A stretch of 7,203 nt of DNA from Ruminococcaceae bacterium UBA5397. Its GTDB lineage: Bacteria; Bacillota; Clostridia; Oscillospirales; Acutalibacteraceae. How positions within the stretch are numbered: the first letter of the stretch is position 1; the number at the start of each line of letters is the position of its first letter. The position numbers and the translations under genes were made by a program. The stretch lies in assembly GCA_002411615.1 (NCBI GenBank), contig DHOF01000131.1, forward strand, positions 331 through 7,533, read 5' to 3'. The notes beneath the pieces were generated by a model. That model searched no databases. It had not been told where the DNA came from and saw only the letters and a list, made by a program, of their open reading frames with translations. Below are positions 1 through 6,395 of this stretch, one piece after another.

Positions 1-1
1 T

Positions 2-139
2 TTGCGACTGCTCCTACGCGCTCCATTTATTGTTATCGGTGCAACAGTGATGGCATTTGCTATTAACTGGAAAAATTGCTTTAACCTTTGTTGCAGCTAT
101 CCCCATTCTTTTTTTTGTGATTCTTGGAATTATGCTTAA
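2..139 (+). pseudogene. Detached upstream frame of ABC exporter subunit 1 (partial, frameshifted)
   Basis: Reading from base 2, the frame encodes a membrane-segment fragment (LRLLLRAPFIVIGATVMAF, then AINWK) typical of the transmembrane domain of an ABC exporter. It runs into the window edge at the left. The homologous continuation (KIALTFVAAIPILFF) is found one frame over, starting within the A5 run at 71-75. Past that run this frame gives non-ABC sequence and stops at TAA 137-139. The downstream frame has a TGA at 48-50, so neither frame covers the whole region. Removing one A from the run joins them as INWK-IALTF. This is the N-terminal side of the same gene as the next entry, not a separate gene. 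Confidence 0.75.
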
Positions 140-1343
140 AACAATTCCACGTTATAAAAATGTTCAAAGCCGCCTTGACAAGATCACTGGTATCACCCGT
201 GAAAATTTAACGGGAGTTCGTGTTGTACGAGCATTCGGGCGAGAGACAGACGAGACTGCACGATTTGAAAAAGCAGATGCTGATCTTGCAACCAGTCAAC
301 TTCGTGTCGGTAAAATTTCAGCGCTGATGAATCCACTTACCTATGTGATCATCAACCTGGCAATTATCGCGATACTGCAAGTCGGCTCCTTCCAGATCAA
401 TGTCGGAACTCTTGCAATGGGTGACATTGTTGCTCTTGTAAATTACATGAATCAGATTCTTCTAGAAATCGTAAAATTTGCAAACTTAATCATTCAGATA
501 ACGAAAGCGATTGCCTGTTCCGAACGAATCAATGCTGTTCTCGCGATGCAGCCCCAGATGAAATTTGGAAATAAAGAAGTAGACGCTTCTTCTTCTGAAA
601 ATGCTGTCGAATTTAGTCATGTTTCTTTGACTTATGCCAGCTCCGGAGAAGAAAGTCTTTTGGATTTCTCTTTTACTGCAAAAAAAGGACAAACGATTGG
701 CATTATCGGCGGTACTGGAAGCGGAAAAACAAGTCTTGTCAGCCTTCTTCCCCGCTATTATGACTCGACGGCGGGATCAGTAAAAATTTTTGGGCATGAC
801 ATCCGCGAATATGATAAGGACAGCCTCAGAAGTAACGTCAGTACCGTCATGCAGAAAGCGCAACTTTTTTCTGGTACGATTCGCAGTAACCTCAAATGGG
901 GCAATGAGGATGCTGATGACGCAACACTCTGGAAAGCACTCGATGCCGCGCAGGCATCCGAAATTGTTCGAGGAAAACCGAAAGGCCTTGATGAACCTGT
1001 CGAACAGGGAGGCCGAAACTTTTCCGGTGGCCAAAAGCAGCGGCTCTCGATAGCCCGATCATTAGTCGCCAATCCCAAAATCCTGATTTTGGATGATTCT
1101 GCGAGTGCTCTAGACTATGCAACAGATGCAGCACTTCGAAAAGCACTGGCTGCGCTCCCGGGAGATATGACAACCTTTATCGTCAGCCAACGCGCGAACA
1201 GCATTTCCCATGCTGATCAAATTTTAGTGCTTGATGAAGGAAAGCTTGTCGGAATCGGCAAGCATGAAGATCTGCTGAAAACTTGTCCTATCTATCTGGA
1301 CATCTACAACAGCCAATTTCAAAAGAAGGAGGAAATGGCATGA
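57..1343 (+). CDS. ABC exporter subunit 1 (permease-ATPase half-transporter, degenerate ATP site), 5' end frameshifted
   Basis: This is one half of a heterodimeric multidrug-type ABC exporter (BmrC/BmrD and TM287/288 class) in the cytoplasmic membrane. Residues are counted from codon 57, which is only the first possible start in this frame after a TGA at 48-50; a TTG there is unlikely to be the true start, because conserved sequence continues upstream in another frame. Residues 1-165 are the second part of the transmembrane domain, including the coupling-helix segment ENLTGVRVVRAFGRE. The ATPase domain follows: Walker A GGTGSGKTS 218-226, signature FSGGQ 322-326, Walker B ILILDD ending at 346-347, and switch position Q378 (SQR). 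The usual catalytic Glu after Walker B is Asp347 and the usual switch His is Gln, so this subunit contributes the non-hydrolytic site. Its TGA stop overlaps the start of subunit 2 as ATGA, implying coupled translation. The substrate cannot be told from sequence. The full family length is near 575 residues, so roughly 120-150 residues lie upstream. Confidence 0.9.
   Translation: MLLTGKIALTFVAAIPILFFVILGIMLKTIPRYKNVQSRLDKITGITRENLTGVRVVRAFGRETDETARFEKADADLATSQLRVGKISALMNPLTYVIINLAIIAILQVGSFQINVGTLAMGDIVALVNYMNQILLEIVKFANLIIQITKAIACSERINAVLAMQPQMKFGNKEVDASSSENAVEFSHVSLTYASSGEESLLDFSFTAKKGQTIGIIGGTGSGKTSLVSLLPRYYDSTAGSVKIFGHDIREYDKDSLRSNVSTVMQKAQLFSGTIRSNLKWGNEDADDATLWKALDAAQASEIVRGKPKGLDEPVEQGGRNFSGGQKQRLSIARSLVANPKILILDDSASALDYATDAALRKALAALPGDMTTFIVSQRANSISHADQILVLDEGKLVGIGKHEDLLKTCPIYLDIYNSQFQKKEEMA
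1327..1332 (+). promoter_or_regulatory. Ribosome binding site of ABC exporter subunit 2
   Basis: A perfect AGGAGG lies 7 nt before the ATG at 1340, inside the last codons of subunit 1. It fixes the start of subunit 2 at 1340 and rules against the longer in-frame reading that begins at TTG 1283, which would overlap subunit 1 by 61 bases and has no such site. Confidence 0.85.
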
Positions 1344-3121
1344 AACAAGTAGCTCAGAAAAAAGGTTTAAAAAATCAGCGTGCCACTTTCTCTCGTGTAC
1401 TGAAATTAATTACTCCGTACCGTCTTTTTGTCTTCCTGAGCATTGTCTCCGCAGCAGTTTCCGTTTTTGGTCAGCTCTATATCCCTATTCTTGCCGGACG
1501 TGCAATTGATTTTATGATTGGTGAAGGCAAAGTAGATTTTGCCGGTGTAAAAAACATACTTATCGAAATTTTGATCATTGCAGGAGTCGCCGGGGTCGGT
1601 CAGTGGATTTCCGGTGTCAGCAACAATCATATCACTTATTGCGTCAGTCGTAATTTACGAGACTTATCCATCCACAAAATACAAAAGCTTCCGCTTTCTT
1701 ATCTTGACGCCCATCCAACCGGTGATCTTCTAAGCCGCGTAGTAGCCGATATTGATCTTTTTTCTGACGGCTTACTAATGGGTTTTACCCAGTTTTTCTC
1801 CGGGGTTTTGACAATTTTGGGGACTCTGGTATTTATGCTCACCGTCAACCTGCCGATTGCGCTTGTCGTGATCGGCGTTACCCCCCTAAGCCTTGTCGTT
1901 GCAGCTTTTATTGCAAAAAAGAGTTACCATTACTTTCGGGAACAAACCGTCGTCCGCGGTGAACAAACAGCTCTCATCAATGAACGAATTGAAGGAGTCA
2001 AAGTAGTGCAGGACTTTGGGTACGAACAGGAAAATCTGAAGGACTTCGACGAGGTTAACGATCGTTTAAGCACCGTCAGCCTGAAAGCAATTTTCTATTC
2101 GAGCATTACAAATCCATCGACTCGCTTTGTAAATAATCTTGTTTATGCAGGTGTTGCTCTTGTAGGTTCCCTTATAGCAATTAGCGGCGGGATTACAATC
2201 GGTGAGCTGAGCTGCTTTTTGACTTATGCAAACCAGTATACGAAACCATTCAATGAAATTTCAGGCGTCATCACCGAGATGCAAAACGCCCTCTCTTGTG
2301 CCGCGCGTGTGTTCGAATTTTTGGATGCGAAAGACCAAATTCCAGATGCTGAAGACGCACAGGTTCTCTCTCCAGAAAAAGTGGATGGTAGCGTCACTAT
2401 CAAAGATGCTGCCTTTCAATATGTACCGGATCGGGAATTGATTCGTAACTTCAATCTTTCTGTCTATCCTGGAGAGCGTGTTGCAATTGTTGGCCCAACC
2501 GGCTGTGGAAAAACGACTTTGATCAACCTTCTGATGCGCTTTTATGACGTAAATTCTGGGAGCATCTCTGTATCGGGCACCGACATTCGCACTGTTACGA
2601 GAAAAAGTTTACGAAAAAGTTATGGCATGGTGCTCCAAGATACCTGGTTAAAAGAAGGAACCATCCTTGAAAACATTGCCTATGGAAAACCAGAAGCTAC
2701 TCGTGAGGAAGTAATCGAAGCCGCAAAAGCTGCACACGCTCATGGTTTTATTTCACGACTTTCCAGTGGGTATGATACGATTATTGAAGAAAACGGTGAC
2801 AGTATCAGCCAAGGACAAAAGCAACTTTTGTGCATTGCCCGTGTCATGCTTTGTTTACCTCCAATGCTGATTTTGGATGAGGCAACTTCCAGCATTGATA
2901 CACGCACAGAAATTCAGATTCAAAAGGCATTCTCGGAAATGATGAAAGGCAGGACCAGTTTTATTGTTGCCCACCGACTTTCCACCATTCGAGAAGCCGA
3001 CATCATTCTCGTTATGAAGGATGGACAAATTATAGAAAAAGGTACACATGACTCTCTGCTAGACGCCAACGGATTTTACGCAAAGCTCTATAACAGCCAA
3101 TTTGAGGGAATGGCAATTTAA
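1340..3121 (+). CDS. ABC exporter subunit 2 (permease-ATPase half-transporter, catalytic ATP site)
   Basis: The 593-residue product is a complete half-transporter: a six-helix transmembrane domain (hydrophobic stretches near residues 29-52, 72-92, 148-168, 171-192 and two in about 255-310), then an ATPase domain. Visible motifs are Walker A GPTGCGKTT 385-393, a non-canonical signature ISQGQ 489-493, Walker B LILDE ending in D513-E514, D-loop SSID, and switch His545 in VAHRLST. The catalytic Glu and switch His are intact here, whereas subunit 1 has lost both and instead carries the canonical SGGQ signature. That reciprocal pattern is what is known for TM287/288-type heterodimers. The subunits pair head to tail, so the active site combines this subunit's Walker motifs with the SGGQ of subunit 1. 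Both proteins end in a similar YNSQF segment, reflecting common descent. The gene is directly coupled to subunit 1 and followed by a terminator at 3242-3278. Role: ATP-driven efflux of an unidentified, probably amphipathic, substrate. Confidence 0.95.
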   Translation: MKQVAQKKGLKNQRATFSRVLKLITPYRLFVFLSIVSAAVSVFGQLYIPILAGRAIDFMIGEGKVDFAGVKNILIEILIIAGVAGVGQWISGVSNNHITYCVSRNLRDLSIHKIQKLPLSYLDAHPTGDLLSRVVADIDLFSDGLLMGFTQFFSGVLTILGTLVFMLTVNLPIALVVIGVTPLSLVVAAFIAKKSYHYFREQTVVRGEQTALINERIEGVKVVQDFGYEQENLKDFDEVNDRLSTVSLKAIFYSSITNPSTRFVNNLVYAGVALVGSLIAISGGITIGELSCFLTYANQYTKPFNEISGVITEMQNALSCAARVFEFLDAKDQIPDAEDAQVLSPEKVDGSVTIKDAAFQYVPDRELIRNFNLSVYPGERVAIVGPTGCGKTTLINLLMRFYDVNSGSISVSGTDIRTVTRKSLRKSYGMVLQDTWLKEGTILENIAYGKPEATREEVIEAAKAAHAHGFISRLSSGYDTIIEENGDSISQGQKQLLCIARVMLCLPPMLILDEATSSIDTRTEIQIQKAFSEMMKGRTSFIVAHRLSTIREADIILVMKDGQIIEKGTHDSLLDANGFYAKLYNSQFEGMAI

Positions 3122-3241
3122 TGGAAAGTTGTCTTTAGCATTGCGGTTTCTCCGGAACATGACAGCCAAACTTTTTGCGAGATCATTCGTTTAGCTCATC
3201 AGTTGATAATAAAATATACTTTTTATCTTGTGTCTTTCCCC

Positions 3242-3284
3242 AAAGTCCGCATGAACGGATTTTGTTTTTGCGGACTTTTATTTT
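3242..3284 (+). terminator. Rho-independent terminator of the ABC exporter operon
   Basis: A 9-bp perfect stem AAAGTCCGC (3242-3250) / GCGGACTTT (3270-3278) is followed by a T-rich tract (TATTTTT). The loop is 19 nt. It sits 120 nt after the stop of subunit 2. A smaller hairpin, TCCG/CGGA (3246-3249 / 3256-3259), with its own TTTTGTTTTT tail lies inside it and uses the same 5' arm, so the two pairings compete. Confidence 0.8.
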
Positions 3285-3300
3285 TATCCTTAACAGCTGC

Positions 3301-3351
3301 AAAAAAATACCAGCAAAAATCTTTAAAGTTCAAAGATTTTTGCTGGTATTT
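3301..3351 (-). terminator. Strong rho-independent terminator of the KdpDE-like operon
   Basis: A perfect 20-bp inverted repeat (3305-3324 / 3332-3351) with a 7-nt loop lies 24 nt beyond the stop codon of the response regulator. Read on the minus strand, the stem runs into T7 (the A-run 3301-3307 on the plus strand). There is no T-run on the plus-strand side, so it acts mainly for minus-strand transcripts, although the stem would also form in a plus-strand read-through RNA. Confidence 0.88.
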
Positions 3352-3375
3352 GATTAATAAGAAATCCGCGAAGAT

Positions 3376-4080
3376 TTAATCTTCTTCGATCATCCGATAG
3401 CCGATTCCCACTTCAGTCATGATATATTTTGGCGTTGCAGGATTTTTTTCGATCTTTCGCCGGATATGTGCCATATAAACGCGTAGCGTCTGCGTATCAT
3501 TATTATACTCAGGTCCCCAAAGATTTTTCATGAGGTAATCGTAGGTCAAAACCCTTCCAGAATATTTTGCCAGAACGGAAATAATCCGAAACTCCTTTTG
3601 TGTCAGGTGAACGTCTTTTCCATCCACCGTCACCTTATGGCGGATATAATCGATGGTAAGACCGGAAGCTTTAAAAACATCGGACTGTTGGGTATCAAAA
3701 TCACCCTTCATCAGCTGGCTGCGGCGTAGCGAAGTGCGGGTCCTTGCGAGAAGTTCACCGGTTCCAAATGGTTTTGTGAGATAATCATCCGCACCTAAAT
3801 CAAGCGCCTCTATTTTATCCTGCTCATGGGTTCTAGCAGAGACCACCAAAATCGGAAGATGACTCCATTCCCTCACTCTTTGAATAATCTCGATTCCATC
3901 CATATCAGGCAATCCTAAATCCAAAATTATCAGGTCGATCGCCTCAGAAGTAATCAGCCGATATGCTTCTTCTCCGGTTTCCGCTTCTAAAACCTTATAG
4001 CCGCTGCCGCGCAGTGCCATCACAATTAAGCTGCGTACTCCCTTATCATCTTCCACAACGAGAATTTCGTTTTTAATCAT
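3376..4080 (-). CDS. kdpE: OmpR/KdpE-family response regulator
   Basis: The 234-residue transcription factor is full length for the family. The receiver domain (about 5-118) has acidic pair D11-D12, phospho-acceptor D54 in LIILDLGLPD, switch Ser81 and conserved Lys103 (LTKPF). The C-terminal winged-helix DNA-binding domain (about 135-231) has the recognition-helix region TLRVYMAHIRRKIE. The DLGLPDMDGIE stretch and the LGADDYLTKPFGTGELLAR region closely resemble KdpE. The ATG at 4080 is preceded by GAAGGGAG (4091-4098) at 10 nt and overlaps the kinase stop by 8 nt, so the two are translationally coupled. A longer in-frame reading to 4230 exists but only runs through kinase coding sequence in another frame. 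The partner is the kinase upstream. In known systems KdpE activates the potassium-pump operon; no kdpFABC is visible here, so the target is uncertain and the gene symbol reflects family only. Confidence 0.92.
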   Translation of the reverse strand: MIKNEILVVEDDKGVRSLIVMALRGSGYKVLEAETGEEAYRLITSEAIDLIILDLGLPDMDGIEIIQRVREWSHLPILVVSARTHEQDKIEALDLGADDYLTKPFGTGELLARTRTSLRRSQLMKGDFDTQQSDVFKASGLTIDYIRHKVTVDGKDVHLTQKEFRIISVLAKYSGRVLTYDYLMKNLWGPEYNNDTQTLRVYMAHIRRKIEKNPATPKYIMTEVGIGYRMIEED

Positions 4081-5008
4081 TATAATCGTTCTCCCTTCCG
4101 GCGGGCAATGCAAACCAAAGAACCGCTCCCCCATTCGGACTGTTATACGCGCCAATCTGCCCCCCATGAGCCATAATAATTGCCCGGCAAATCGGCAAGC
4201 CAATCCCGAGATTGTGTCGCTGTTCTCCATTTTTTCGATCTGTCATTTTGTCGGCCAATTTATCCTCGAAAAGGTATTCGAGTCTCTCATTCGGCAGTCC
4301 TATGCCGTTATCCTGCACATAAAAAACTACCTGCTTTTTTTTAAGTTGAATTTTCAGATCAATTCTTTTGGCTTTTCCATGAATCACCGCATTCTGAAGC
4401 AAATTAAAAAGGACCTGTTCAATCAGCATGGCGTCTACATCTACCATCAAGAGATCTTCAGGAACATGGGCATTCACCTCAACTGAAGAATAGTACTTTT
4501 GAAAGTTTTCGATGGCTTCGCCTAAAAGCTCTTCGGCTGCTGCCGGTTTTTTGATTAGATTTTCCGCTCCCCCGCCAAAGCGCGTGATTGAAAGCAGATT
4601 TTCAACCATGCGCATAAGCCAGTCCGCTTCTTCCCGGACGTTCTGCAAAAGATTCTCTTGATCCTGCCGACTCATCTTTTCCCCCTGCTCCAAAAGAAGC
4701 GACGCGGAACCCGAAATCGAAGTCAGGGGTGTACGCAGATCATGACCAAGTGCTCGCAGAAGGTTTGCCCGCAGATGATCCTGCTCGCTCTGTGTGCGAA
4801 TTTTTTCCCCTTCCTTCAGAATATTGGTCATGGTGCTGCCCACAATGGAAACAATAATGAAGGTTGCAAACGTGAGCGGATAGCCAATAAGGCTGAAGTT
4901 TAGTGTATAATATGGAAAAGTAAAAAAATAATTGACCGCAAAAAAAGAAGCGATACTCGCAATCATCCCATAAAGATAGCCCTGCGTCACACAGGAGATC
5001 AGAAGCAC
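4073..5008 (-). CDS. kdpD: KdpD-type sensor histidine kinase (DUF4118 membrane region + kinase core), 5' end frameshifted
   Basis: This is the membrane-bound sensor kinase partner of the downstream regulator. Residues are counted from codon 5008, an internal GTG that is simply where the open frame begins. Residues 1-64 are the latter part of a KdpD-type four-helix membrane region, with the characteristic FFAVNYFFTFPYYTLNF segment and a final helix around 43-64. The dimerisation/phospho-acceptor domain carries H89 in ALGHDLRTPLTSI. The ATP-binding domain has the N-box NLLQNAVIHG (202-211), G1 box DNGIGLP (233-239) and G2 box GIGLPICRAI (268-277). The first membrane helices are encoded in another frame between 5166 and about 5015, so a base is missing near 5012-5019. 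Even with that part restored there is no room for the roughly 400-residue N-terminal KdpD/Usp domains of E. coli KdpD, so this is the short form seen in many Firmicutes. The gene overlaps the regulator by 8 nt. Confidence 0.9.
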   Translation of the reverse strand: MLLISCVTQGYLYGMIASIASFFAVNYFFTFPYYTLNFSLIGYPLTFATFIIVSIVGSTMTNILKEGEKIRTQSEQDHLRANLLRALGHDLRTPLTSISGSASLLLEQGEKMSRQDQENLLQNVREEADWLMRMVENLLSITRFGGGAENLIKKPAAAEELLGEAIENFQKYYSSVEVNAHVPEDLLMVDVDAMLIEQVLFNLLQNAVIHGKAKRIDLKIQLKKKQVVFYVQDNGIGLPNERLEYLFEDKLADKMTDRKNGEQRHNLGIGLPICRAIIMAHGGQIGAYNSPNGGAVLWFALPAGRENDYND

Positions 5009-5166
5009 CGCCAGAGACCATCTGCGCCAAAACCGTCACTTCCATTTAACGGCTTTAGAAGAAAACAGATGTCAAGGGCAGAAGCCATCAACACAATCAG
5101 GGCTGTATCATCTTCCCAGCAATGAGGAAAACAAATTTTTAATTTTTTGACGATTTCTTTCATCAT
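4999..5166 (-). pseudogene. Detached N-terminal segment of the KdpD-type kinase (frameshifted)
   Basis: Two consecutive in-frame ATGs (5166 and 5163) open a 55-codon frame whose residues 20-40 form a hydrophobic helix (ALIVLMASALDICFLLKPL) followed by NGSDGFGADGL. This matches the first helix and loop expected ahead of the kinase's membrane region. The frame then ends at TGA 4999-5001, while the kinase frame is closed upstream by a TGA at 5036-5038. The switch must therefore lie between them; inserting one base around CTCTGG (5011-5016) would give ...GADGL-LAVLLISC, a natural KdpD-like join. A possible ribosome binding site GGAG (5177-5180) lies 10 nt before the first ATG. The true gene is probably 4073-5166 as one protein of about 364 residues. 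Confidence 0.65.
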
Positions 5167-5201
5167 AGCCAAAAATCTCCGTCATCCTTTATTGGTATTT
5201 T

Positions 5202-5229
5202 ATTATAACACTTTCCCCCCCCGAAACAA
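5202..5229 (-). promoter_or_regulatory. Probable sigma-A promoter of the KdpDE-like operon with G8 in the spacer
   Basis: On the minus strand an extended -10, TGTTATAAT, has its perfect TATAAT at 5202-5207. A weak -35, TTGTTT (5224-5229; 4 of 6 match to TTGACA), is 16 nt upstream. The spacer holds eight consecutive Gs (C8 at 5215-5222 on the plus strand). The predicted start of transcription is about 30 nt before the kinase ATG. The -35 lies immediately beyond the T-tract of the preceding operon's terminator, so this is a compact operon boundary. Confidence 0.55.
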
Positions 5230-5230
5230 G

Positions 5231-5274
5231 AAAAAGGGAATACTGCTGCTCTTAAAAGCAACTGCATTCCCTTT
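5231..5274 (-). terminator. Terminator of the permease-amidase operon
   Basis: On the minus strand AAAGGGAAT (5266-5274) pairs with ATTCCCTTT (5233-5241), followed by further Ts (TTTTT at 5231-5235). The inner part continues as an imperfect stem, including GCT/AGC around 5247-5260. It lies 24 nt after the amidase stop and just before the -35 of the kinase promoter. Confidence 0.75.
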
Positions 5275-5298
5275 CATATTTGGAAAAACGAGGCCGTA

Positions 5299-6192
5299 TT
5301 ACAAAGTCTCAATTCCCGTATCAAATTTTGGCAGGTGACAGCGAACGGTCACCAGATCGTTGACAACTTGACTGATCTGAATATCGCAAGTTGCACTCAG
5401 GAAACGATAGGCATCCTGAAAATCGAGAGACCGCTTCTTCTCGATAAACTCTACGGTTTCTGCCACGGCAATTTTAATGGCTTCCTTTAATGTTGCCGCA
5501 GTTCCCAGAAAATAAAGATCATCCTTTGTCTCAATAACCGGTCCGTGAACCGGTCGATCTTTATAAATCGTTGTGCGAAGGCAGATACGTCCTGCAGTTT
5601 CGATTCCGGTGCCACTGAGTTCTCCGTCCCCCATGCAGGCATGAATATCTCCCACAGCCAGATCGGCGCCCTCTTTTTCGACCGGCAGATAAAGTCGGCT
5701 GCCGACCTTGATCATTTTTGTATCCATATTGGAACCGTGGGTTCCCGGCACTGCACAGTGGATATCAAGGCCAGCTTTGGGTGCTATGCCGCAAACACCC
5801 ACCATCGGGGTAAGCGGAAGATGAATGGTATCGGAGAACCAAGCGAATCCGTCATGAATTGGAATGATTTTGGTATTCGGCTCGGTAATCCGATCACCCA
5901 AAACGCCCAAGCCCTTGGAAGTAACCATCACGCCGTGGTCCACAAGATCGATTGCCAGGATCTCAATGCACAGCGTATCCCCAGGCATAGCACCTTTTAC
6001 CGCAATTGGCCCCACTGCACAATCCATAATGGAGATATCGATATCAGTCCGCCTGGTCTTTTCGTCCTGAATCTGTCCGCTGTAACAATCATCGGTCTCA
6101 ACCCAGAAAATCTCGCCGTCATCCACTTGATAATTGGCAACATTTTTTTGATTAAAACTAAAAATCACTTTGTCGTTTGGAATAACACGCAT
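5299..6192 (-). CDS. Acetamidase/formamidase-family hydrolase (FmdA/AmdA fold)
   Basis: The 297-residue protein, normal family length, should be a cytosolic amidohydrolase that cleaves a small amide to the carboxylic acid plus ammonia. It matches the family along its whole length: N-terminal strand motif KVIFSFNQKN, a WVETDDCYSGQI segment near 30-41, GPIAVKGAMPGDTLCIEIL near 61-79, PMVGVCGIAP 129-138, PGTHGSNMDT 149-158 and GDIHACMGDGE 181-191. The last two hold the conserved Asp/His/Glu residues usually linked to the active site. No signal peptide or membrane helix is seen. The ATG at 6192 has AAAGGGG (6204-6210) 11 nt upstream and starts 44 nt after the probable end of the permease gene (6237), which suggests one operon. 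It has its own downstream terminator. The exact substrate (formamide, acetamide or another amide) cannot be read from the sequence, so no gene symbol is given. Confidence 0.92.
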   Translation of the reverse strand: MRVIPNDKVIFSFNQKNVANYQVDDGEIFWVETDDCYSGQIQDEKTRRTDIDISIMDCAVGPIAVKGAMPGDTLCIEILAIDLVDHGVMVTSKGLGVLGDRITEPNTKIIPIHDGFAWFSDTIHLPLTPMVGVCGIAPKAGLDIHCAVPGTHGSNMDTKMIKVGSRLYLPVEKEGADLAVGDIHACMGDGELSGTGIETAGRICLRTTIYKDRPVHGPVIETKDDLYFLGTAATLKEAIKIAVAETVEFIEKKRSLDFQDAYRFLSATCDIQISQVVNDLVTVRCHLPKFDTGIETL

Positions 6193-6203
6193 TTTTTATT
6201 CTG

Positions 6204-6210
6204 CCCCTTT
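6204..6210 (-). promoter_or_regulatory. Ribosome binding site of the amidase gene
   Basis: AAAGGGG on the minus strand lies 11 nt before the amidase ATG at 6192, in the 44-nt gap after the permease. I see no promoter or terminator in this gap, which supports cotranscription. Confidence 0.6.
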
Positions 6211-6236
6211 CTGAATCAGATCCTTTGGAGTGTTCC

Positions 6237-6395
6237 TCACCAACCAGAAGGAAGAATACCGAACAAATTTAAAATTGCATAAATAGCGGCAGAGCAAAAC
6301 AGAATGATAATGACAGCCTGAACAGCTTTGCTGCTGTACCAGCCACATTTCCACTGTGGCTCCATGTCACCGTTTTTGCGGGCACCGTTGAGCAT
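6237..6395 (-). pseudogene. Detached C-terminal segment of the amino-acid permease (frameshifted)
   Basis: A frame open from ATG 6395 to TGA 6237-6239 (52 residues) encodes MLNGARKNGDMEPQW, a loop, and then a hydrophobic helix (AVQAVIIILFCSAAIYAIL) ending in FGILPSGW. This is a natural last loop and helix for the permease, whose main frame instead ends 7 codons after the join with QRCPQKR and TGA 6367-6369. The frames meet at the AAA run 6395-6397; dropping one A gives ...SILPAL-MLNGARKNGD. This extends the permease to 6237, close to the amidase start. Confidence 0.75.

Noticed and set aside
758..1173. Several overlapping minus- and plus-strand frames within ABC subunit 1
   Set aside because: All overlap the conserved ATPase domain, and their translations show no family features.
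1283..1339. Upstream start of ABC subunit 2 at 1283
   Set aside because: The added 19 residues come from subunit 1 coding sequence out of frame; ATG 1340 follows a perfect AGGAGG.
3175..3357. Small plus-strand frame (60 codons) in the convergent intergenic region
   Set aside because: It runs straight through both terminators, has no convincing ribosome binding site, and its low-complexity product resembles nothing I know.
4081..4230. N-terminal extension of the response regulator to 4230
   Set aside because: It reads kinase codons in another frame. Receiver domains begin a few residues before the first strand, as with ATG 4080, which also has a good ribosome binding site.
4740..5045. 101-codon minus-strand frame overlapping the kinase start
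   Set aside because: It is a third reading frame through the kinase membrane region; after a few residues it gives no membrane or kinase motifs, while the neighbouring frame does.
5147..5338. Plus-strand frame across the kinase promoter region
   Set aside because: It crosses the terminator and promoter of minus-strand operons and has no recognisable product.
5536..5555. Direct repeat AACCGGTC twice, 12 bases apart
   Set aside because: It lies inside the amidase coding region and reflects a repeated R/G-P-V residue pattern; there is no sign of an operator function.
5545..6282. Long plus-strand open frame (245 codons) opposite the amidase
   Set aside because: It lies antisense to the amidase, which matches its family end to end. 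The product has no recognisable domain and mixed composition, and it runs past the amidase start into unrelated spacer. It is a shadow frame.
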